Shown piece by piece: positions 6,135 to 10,474 of a stretch of 10,474 bases of DNA (position 1 is the stretch's first letter; every line of letters begins with the position of its first letter). The stretch is from Spirochaetaceae bacterium (lineage in GTDB: Bacteria; Spirochaetota; Spirochaetia; SZUA-6; Bin103). The stretch spans positions 1-10,474 of the forward strand of contig JAPPKD010000102.1 of the NCBI GenBank assembly GCA_028820215.1, in the 5' to 3' direction. The notes under the pieces are model-generated. The model saw nothing but the letters and a program-made list of their open reading frames with translations, made no database searches and had not been told where the DNA came from. The position numbers and the translations under genes are program-made.

Positions 6135-7652
6135 GTGAACATCATCCCGAAGATATCGAGAGCCGTAACGGCCGCGGCCGTGACCGCGTTGCTGCTGGCA
6201 GCCGGCCATGCCTTGGCCGCGCCGGTCGAACTGACCATCGTCCACTTCAACGACCTGGACCGCATGGAAGAGAGCGGCGGCCAGGGCGGCATCGCGCGGC
6301 TGGCGGCGGTGATCAACGCTGAGCGGGCCATGCACGACAACGTGATCGTCACCTTTGCCGGCGACGCCATCTCGCCGTCGCTGATGTCCGGCTTCGACCA
6401 GGGCGCGCACATGATCGAGCTGCTCAACCGGCTCGACCTCACCGCCATGGCGATCGGCAACCACGAGTACGACTTCGGCCCGGAGGTCGCCATGGAGCGC
6501 ATCGCGGAAGCCAGTTTCCCGATGCTCGGCGCCAACAACATCGACAGCGACGGCGAGATCATCGACGGCGCGCGGGAGTCGATCCTGGTCGACGTCGGCC
6601 CATTCCAGGTGGGCATCTTCGGGCTCACCACGCTCGGCACCGCGGTCAAGTCGAGCCCCGGCTCGGTCACCTTCCGGGACGTCGAGGAGGTTGCCGCCGA
6701 GCAGAGTGCGGCGCTGCGCGAGGCGGGCGCCGAGCTGGTGATCGCGCTGGCGCACACGGACGTCGGCGAGGACCGCGCGCTGATGAGCCAGGGCGCGGTG
6801 GACCTGCTGCTCTCCGGCGACGACCACCAGTTGCGGGTCGACTTCAGCGGAGACGTGCTGTTCGCCGAATCGGGCGAGCAGGCCGACTGGGTGACGGTGA
6901 TCGACCTTACCCTCGACGAGGTGGAGAGCCGCGGCAGCATGCGCTTCACCTGGAGCCCCGCGTTCCGGATCATCAACACCGCCCGTGTGGCGCCGGACGC
7001 GGAACTGGCCGCGGCCGCCCAAGTCTACCTCGACCAGCTCTCCGAGGAACTCGACGTCGAGATCGGCACCACCGCGACCGAACTCGACAGCCGCCGCGAG
7101 ACGATCCGCGGCAAGGAGGCCGCGATCGCCAACCTGATCGCCGACGCCATGCAGGCGGCAACCGGGGCGGACATCGCGCTGACCAACGGCGGCGGCATCC
7201 GCGCCAACCGGATCTACGAGCCCGGCACCACGCTGACCCGGCGCGACATCCTGAGCGAACTGCCGTTCGGCAACAAGACCGTGGTGCTGGAAATGACCGG
7301 GCATGACATCGTCGCGGCGCTGGAGAACGGCTTCAGCGGGATCGAGAACGGCGCCGGCCGCTTCCCGCACGTGGCCGGACTCAGCGTGCGCTTCGACGCC
7401 GCCCGGGCAGCCGGCGACCGCGTGCTGGCGGTAACCCGCGACGGCGCCCCGCTCGACCTGGAAGCCGCCTACACCCTGGCCACCAACGACTACATGGCCG
7501 GCGGCGGCGACGGCTACGACGTACTCGAAGACCAGGTGCGCATCGTGGACGCCTACGCCGGCACCCTGATGGCCTCCCAGGTAATCGACTACATCGCCAC
7601 CCGCGGCTCCGTCTCCCCCGTAGTGGAAGGCCGCCTACAGGCGGTCGAGTAG
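6135..7652 (+). CDS. Secreted bifunctional metallophosphatase/5'-nucleotidase
   Basis: This is a 505-residue two-domain 5'-nucleotidase of the UshA type, predicted to dephosphorylate extracytoplasmic nucleotides so the nucleoside can be taken up. The GTG start has GGAGGA at 6121-6126, eight bases upstream. A signal peptide covers residues 1 to about 28 (cleavage near ALA-AP). The metallophosphatase domain shows VHFNDLD (37-42), FAGDAISPS (75-82), GNHEYDFG (108-115), LAHTDVGED (206-213) and SGDDHQL (227-233). The C-terminal substrate domain shows NGGGIRANRIYEPG (351-364), ILSELPFGN (372-380) and NDYMAGGGDGY (451-461). Two usual metal-ligand His positions are Asp: Asp42, in place of the DxH His, and Asp229, in place of the GH(D/S) His. 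The catalytic His110 and the ligands Asp40, Asp77, Asn109, His207 and His231 remain. The purine-degradation neighbourhood suggests scavenging of purine nucleotides. The exact substrate is unknown; UDP-sugar or cyclic phosphodiester activity is also possible. Confidence 0.9.
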   Translation: MNIIPKISRAVTAAAVTALLLAAGHALAAPVELTIVHFNDLDRMEESGGQGGIARLAAVINAERAMHDNVIVTFAGDAISPSLMSGFDQGAHMIELLNRLDLTAMAIGNHEYDFGPEVAMERIAEASFPMLGANNIDSDGEIIDGARESILVDVGPFQVGIFGLTTLGTAVKSSPGSVTFRDVEEVAAEQSAALREAGAELVIALAHTDVGEDRALMSQGAVDLLLSGDDHQLRVDFSGDVLFAESGEQADWVTVIDLTLDEVESRGSMRFTWSPAFRIINTARVAPDAELAAAAQVYLDQLSEELDVEIGTTATELDSRRETIRGKEAAIANLIADAMQAATGADIALTNGGGIRANRIYEPGTTLTRRDILSELPFGNKTVVLEMTGHDIVAALENGFSGIENGAGRFPHVAGLSVRFDAARAAGDRVLAVTRDGAPLDLEAAYTLATNDYMAGGGDGYDVLEDQVRIVDAYAGTLMASQVIDYIATRGSVSPVVEGRLQAVE

Positions 7653-8078
7653 CACCAAGGCCCGGCGCCCCGGTGGTGGAGATGCCGCCACCGGGCTCGG
7701 CGCCGGCGTAGCTTCCGGGCTCATGCGGACCGAGCGGTCAATCGTTCGAGCCGCGCTCTGAGTCACCTCGACACCGGTGTGATTCGTCGCGTACGTGGCC
7801 CACTCCGGAGGTGTGAAGCCGAGCATGCAACGCAGGACCAGCATTACTACCGGCGCATCGTGAACAGCCGGAGTCACGGTCTCGGGAGTAACGACGTGGA
7901 AACTCCCTGTGGCCCGCTTCAGAGTCTCGTAGCCCGCTTCGAAAGTGCTGAACTCCACGAATCCCTTGCCGCGTGGCATCACCATGAACTCCGATTCGAG
8001 TGAGCCGAACACCGCGTCTACAAAGGGTTCCGGATCACGTTGAATCTCGGCGAAGCTGACCTCAAAAGGGAATCGCAT
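7635..8078 (-). CDS. Short gene coupled to the methyltransferase; probably a C-terminally truncated restriction-type partner
   Basis: The 147-residue ORF starts at an ATG inside the end of the methyltransferase gene (17-bp overlap, other frame) with AGGA eight bases upstream, so it is translationally coupled. Residues 1 to about 120 look like a genuine folded N-terminal domain: MRFPFEVSFAEIQRDPEPFV, then EFMVMPRGKGFVEFSTFEAGYETLKRA, then LRCMLGFTPPEWATYATNHTG and VTQSAARTIDRSVR. I recall similar N-termini in longer proteins next to DNA methyltransferases that continue into a nuclease-like domain, but I cannot name the family with confidence. From about residue 121 the sequence becomes Pro/Ala-rich, reads through the hairpin at 7662-7706, and stops 18 bp inside the end of the convergent 5'-nucleotidase gene. 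This suggests that the C-terminal part was lost and the tail is read from unrelated DNA. It has no transmembrane segment and no nuclease motif of its own. Confidence 0.55.
   Translation of the reverse strand: MRFPFEVSFAEIQRDPEPFVDAVFGSLESEFMVMPRGKGFVEFSTFEAGYETLKRATGSFHVVTPETVTPAVHDAPVVMLVLRCMLGFTPPEWATYATNHTGVEVTQSAARTIDRSVRMSPEATPAPSPVAASPPPGRRALVLLDRL
7662..7706. terminator. Extended GC-rich hairpin after the 5'-nucleotidase gene
   Basis: Two nested perfect stems are present. The outer one pairs CCGGCGCC (7662-7669) with GGCGCCGG (7699-7706). The inner one pairs CCGGTGG (7670-7676) with CCACCGG (7688-7694), with an 11-base loop and a 4-base bulge on one side. It begins ten bases after the nucleotidase stop. 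No T-run follows, so it may act as a factor-assisted terminator or as an RNA-stabilising 3' end. On the other strand it is read as the tail of the truncated gene. Confidence 0.5.
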
Positions 8079-10245
8079 AGTGCTCTTCCTGCTCCCGTAT
8101 GGTCGCTTCGAAATGCGGACCCGGCGACATACCGACTGGCTGCACGGCGCCCATGATCGAGTCGGGAGCGCCGAGACTGGCAACCGAATCCTCGAAGATG
8201 GCGATCTTCCGAGCCGTCGGGAGGGTCTCGTCCCATTCCAGCCTTAGCGCCCACACTGCAAGACGGGTCAGATGACCGAACACGATGCACCGAATGTCAC
8301 CACGCGTCGGTGAACGGCCCGCGGCCTTCAGCAATGCTATGTCGTCGGCAACGATGCAGGCGATCCCGTCCGGGGTACCGGCGAGCCAGCGCCCCGGCAC
8401 AGTGCCGGTGGAGCGGCACACGAACACGGTGTCGATGATCGAAGAAGCGGTGCCGTGGATATGAATCGAACCGCCCATCTCGGCCGGACACGGCAGGGAT
8501 GCAGAGCAAACCAGGCCGGCATCCAGAATAGCTATCCCGACAGCGAAATAGGCTTCCAGCTTGTTGTGATGAAAGGTGAATGCCAGCGGTGCCCCCGTCT
8601 TCAGCGCGCGTGCCATGCGTGAGTAAACCGCAGAGAGACCCTCGCCAAAGTGGTCCAGTCCGCGTGCCTGGGTCGCGTTTCCCGTCAGTTCCTGCGGCGA
8701 CCGCGTGGTTCGCCGTTCGAAGCCCTCGGCCCCATGACCGGCCAGCCGGCGGAGCCACACGTAGCAAGAGTCCATCAACTCGCCGTACTGGACGTTGCCG
8801 AAGTACGGCGGATCCGTAAACACGGCGTCGAAACTCCGGGCAGGAAGGTCGACCTGCGTGGCGTCGGCGCAGCGAATCTCGACAGAACGGCGCCGGCCGT
8901 TGTGGAGTTCGCCGATCCTCTCATCCGTAATCGGCACCTGCACCTTGCGCGAACCGTTGCGGCGGACCTCGAACGGCGCAGTGCAATATCGTTTCGCCTT
9001 GGCGTATTTGTCGATGATGTTCGACCATCCGCCGGATCCGACGTTTGTCCCGTTCTCGCCGGTGATCCCAAGCAAATTGGACTCGCATTGGATCAAGCCC
9101 ACCGGAAAGCCATGCACGGAAAAGATGTCCAGAGCCTTGAGCGCCGTCGTGTCGTAGCGGCACAGCAGGTTCTGATAGCGCAGCAGATCGGACAGGTTGG
9201 TTGCCAGCGCACGGCGTACCCGGGCATTCTCGACCCCGGCAACGAGACGGCAACTCACTTCCAGTCCGAGCAGTTGGCGCGGATTGAACATGTCACGGTA
9301 GCGCGTGTATCGCCACCGGTGCAGCCGGTCGGTCTCGTCTCCCGGCGGGATCGCGTCGTCGGGAGCGAAGCGCGGGTCTAGCTGTTGCCAACGTTCGGCG
9401 GCTGCCTCGGCGCACGCGAGGTCCTCCGTATCCGGCCTCTTGAAGAAACGCCCCCGGTGCTCTCCACGCCGCCGATGATTGTAGTACTCGATGGCGAACA
9501 TGCGGTGCTGCAGCGGACCGCCGTTGGTTCGCGGAAATGTGTTCGGGTGTCCGCAGTGTGGACAGTCGCACCGGCCTCTGCGCGCAGGTCCGGCCAGCCG
9601 GAGTTCCTCTCCACATGTTCGGCAGCTACCGAGCGCACACCGCTCCGCCACTTCATTGAGATTGCCGCATGCCCAGCACACGATGACGTTCATTGGGTGT
9701 CGCCGGTTCGCCGCAAGCAAGTATCCGGGAAACAGATCGAATACTTCTCCGCACGCCACACAGTCGAGTGTCTTTACCCACAGGAATGACTTCACCGGCA
9801 CCGCGGCGTCGCCGTAGAGTGAGCAGTTCGTGCGATAGTACGCGCCCACCTCGTCACGCAAGGCAGCGAGGAGCGCTCTTGAAGCACGTTCGTACGCATC
9901 GACGTCGAGATGCTCGACTTCCTCGCGTACGATCCACGTCGCCATTGGGTTGACATCGAACCCCGCAACGTCGCATCCCAGCCGATTTGCCTCGATCAGA
10001 GGTGTCCCGCCACCAATGAATGGGTCGGCGACCCGCCGGCCCGACAGATCGTTGCTGTCGAAAAACGACTCTTGCAGCGGACGATGCCCAAACTCCGCCA
10101 GCAGAAGACCTCGAAACAGCGTCCCCGGCCGGCGTGCAAACCACTTGTGAACGCCGATGATCGGGCGATAGTTTTGTTGTATCTGCTTCTCCCTGAGCGC
10201 CAACTCGGCAATCATGGCAACGTCGAAGTCTCGTTCGATACTCAT
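8062..10245 (-). CDS. DNA methyltransferase (adenine/cytosine-N4 type, DPPY) with zinc-ribbon insertions
   Basis: This 727-residue protein is predicted to transfer a methyl group from S-adenosylmethionine to an exocyclic amino group in DNA. HKWFARRPGTLFR (33-45) resembles the WWARRP block of DUF1156-type methylases. The SAM-binding motif I DPFIGGGT (74-81) is followed by AGFDVNP (94-100). The catalytic motif IV DPPYFGN is at 478-484, so the order is motif I before motif IV. Between them lie four CxxC pairs (162/165, 190/193, 208/211, 228/231), consistent with two zinc ribbons, and a long region (about 250-450) that probably recognises DNA. The C-terminal part (about 530-680) has FTFHHNKLEAY and a predicted Rossmann-like end. 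Codon use is less GC-rich than that of the core genes. It overlaps the next gene by 17 bp. No intact nuclease is visible beside it, so it may now be a solitary methyltransferase. The ribosome binding site is weak, so the exact start is moderately sure. Confidence 0.85.
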   Translation of the reverse strand: MSIERDFDVAMIAELALREKQIQQNYRPIIGVHKWFARRPGTLFRGLLLAEFGHRPLQESFFDSNDLSGRRVADPFIGGGTPLIEANRLGCDVAGFDVNPMATWIVREEVEHLDVDAYERASRALLAALRDEVGAYYRTNCSLYGDAAVPVKSFLWVKTLDCVACGEVFDLFPGYLLAANRRHPMNVIVCWACGNLNEVAERCALGSCRTCGEELRLAGPARRGRCDCPHCGHPNTFPRTNGGPLQHRMFAIEYYNHRRRGEHRGRFFKRPDTEDLACAEAAAERWQQLDPRFAPDDAIPPGDETDRLHRWRYTRYRDMFNPRQLLGLEVSCRLVAGVENARVRRALATNLSDLLRYQNLLCRYDTTALKALDIFSVHGFPVGLIQCESNLLGITGENGTNVGSGGWSNIIDKYAKAKRYCTAPFEVRRNGSRKVQVPITDERIGELHNGRRRSVEIRCADATQVDLPARSFDAVFTDPPYFGNVQYGELMDSCYVWLRRLAGHGAEGFERRTTRSPQELTGNATQARGLDHFGEGLSAVYSRMARALKTGAPLAFTFHHNKLEAYFAVGIAILDAGLVCSASLPCPAEMGGSIHIHGTASSIIDTVFVCRSTGTVPGRWLAGTPDGIACIVADDIALLKAAGRSPTRGDIRCIVFGHLTRLAVWALRLEWDETLPTARKIAIFEDSVASLGAPDSIMGAVQPVGMSPGPHFEATIREQEEHYAIPF

Positions 10246-10283
10246 TGCATAGCGAGTCCGATGCTCACCTGTCGTACCAACTA

Positions 10284-10316
10284 TGATCCCGCTTCATCGA
10301 CGCAAAACCGGGATCA
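10284..10316. repeat. 8-bp inverted repeat between the xanthine dehydrogenase-type gene and the methyltransferase gene
   Basis: TGATCCCG (10284-10291) and CGGGATCA (10309-10316) are perfect arms around a 17-base loop. The right arm contains the stop codon of the upstream minus-strand gene. It lies 39 bases before the methyltransferase start, so it could be a terminator hairpin (no T-run follows) or an operator controlling the methyltransferase. Confidence 0.45.
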
Positions 10317-10474
10317 GTCGACAGTCATGCACAAACCGGCCCTTGGCCGGCGTGATTCGGCTTCTTCGGCATTGCCGTGCAGGGCGAGGAGGAGGCGTTC
10401 CGGGGTCATGGGGGTGTCCAGGGTGAGGTCGGCGCCGGGGCGGAAGGCCTTCATGGCGTTGCGCAGGGCGAAGA
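10314..10474 (-). CDS. Xanthine dehydrogenase-type molybdenum-binding subunit, C-terminal end (5' end outside window)
   Basis: Only the last 52 codons are present; the gene continues beyond the right edge. The translation begins FALRNAMKAFRPGADLTLD and continues with PMTPERLLLALHG. This matches the conserved C-terminal end of xanthine dehydrogenase/aldehyde oxidase large subunits, where a helix with (A/I)RNA is followed by a PLTPE(R/K)VL-AL segment. The final 19 or so residues (NAEEAESRRPRAGLCMTVD) are a variable tail. The family also includes CO dehydrogenase and other molybdenum hydroxylases, which this short piece cannot exclude. Adenine deaminase, urate oxidase and HIU hydrolase nearby make oxidation of hypoxanthine and xanthine to urate the likeliest role. 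It is transcribed toward the methyltransferase gene, 68 bases away on the same strand. The assignment rests on a short motif plus context. Confidence 0.7.
   Translation of the reverse strand, partial: FALRNAMKAFRPGADLTLDTPMTPERLLLALHGNAEEAESRRPRAGLCMTVD

Noticed and set aside
6081..7370. Long minus-strand open frame (about 430 codons) opposite the 5'-nucleotidase gene
   Set aside because: It is the mirror of a strongly supported gene in GC-rich DNA, and its translation is rich in His, Asp, Arg and Gly without domain-like pattern.
8650..9381. Plus-strand open frame opposite the methyltransferase gene
   Set aside because: It lies fully within a gene with clear SAM and DPPY motifs and has no recognisable domain of its own.

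Overview
The window is about 10.5 kb of very GC-rich bacterial DNA. The cell is probably Gram-negative-like: it carries a complete ZnuABC zinc importer with a signal-peptide-bearing solute-binding protein, and a secreted 5'-nucleotidase. I cannot name the lineage from sequence alone. A high-GC proteobacterium or a high-GC spirochaete-like environmental genome would both fit. The core genes use strongly G/C-ending codons. Two stretches, about 1.1-2.05 kb and about 7.7-10.25 kb, are visibly less GC-rich and carry accessory-type genes.

Layout, left to right: (1) the 3' part of an adenine deaminase gene (+). (2) A lower-GC two-gene cassette (+): an ORF that looks chimeric (AlbA_2-like start, dual-OB-like middle, unassigned end), overlapping a DUF488 gene by 4 nt. 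(3) Urate oxidase and 5-hydroxyisourate hydrolase (+), overlapping by 1 nt. (4) znuA (-), divergent from znuC-znuB (+) across a 91-bp region with a tandem 12-bp repeat and a likely -10 box. (5) A secreted metallophosphatase/5'-nucleotidase (+) with its own plausible promoter and a strong hairpin after its stop. (6) On the minus strand, a large DNA methyltransferase with zinc-ribbon insertions, coupled to a short downstream gene that looks like the remaining N-terminal part of a longer partner, possibly a restriction enzyme. (7) At the right edge, the C-terminal end of a xanthine dehydrogenase-type molybdenum subunit (-).

How the genes work together: adenine deaminase (adenine to hypoxanthine), the xanthine dehydrogenase-type enzyme (hypoxanthine to xanthine to urate), urate oxidase (urate to 5-hydroxyisourate) and HIU hydrolase (to OHCU) make a nearly continuous purine-degradation route. 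The 5'-nucleotidase may feed it with nucleosides from outside the cytoplasm. OHCU decarboxylase and guanine deaminase are not in the window. Zinc uptake sits inside this neighbourhood. The two accessory segments appear to have been inserted among the purine genes, and both show signs of decay or rearrangement (a chimeric ORF in one, a shortened partner gene in the other).

No wholly new system is convincingly visible. The points most worth following are the chimeric gene beside DUF488, the two altered metal ligands in the nucleotidase, the shortened methyltransferase partner, the znu operator-like repeat and the shortened ZnuC C-terminus. No tRNA, rRNA, CRISPR array or insertion sequence was seen.
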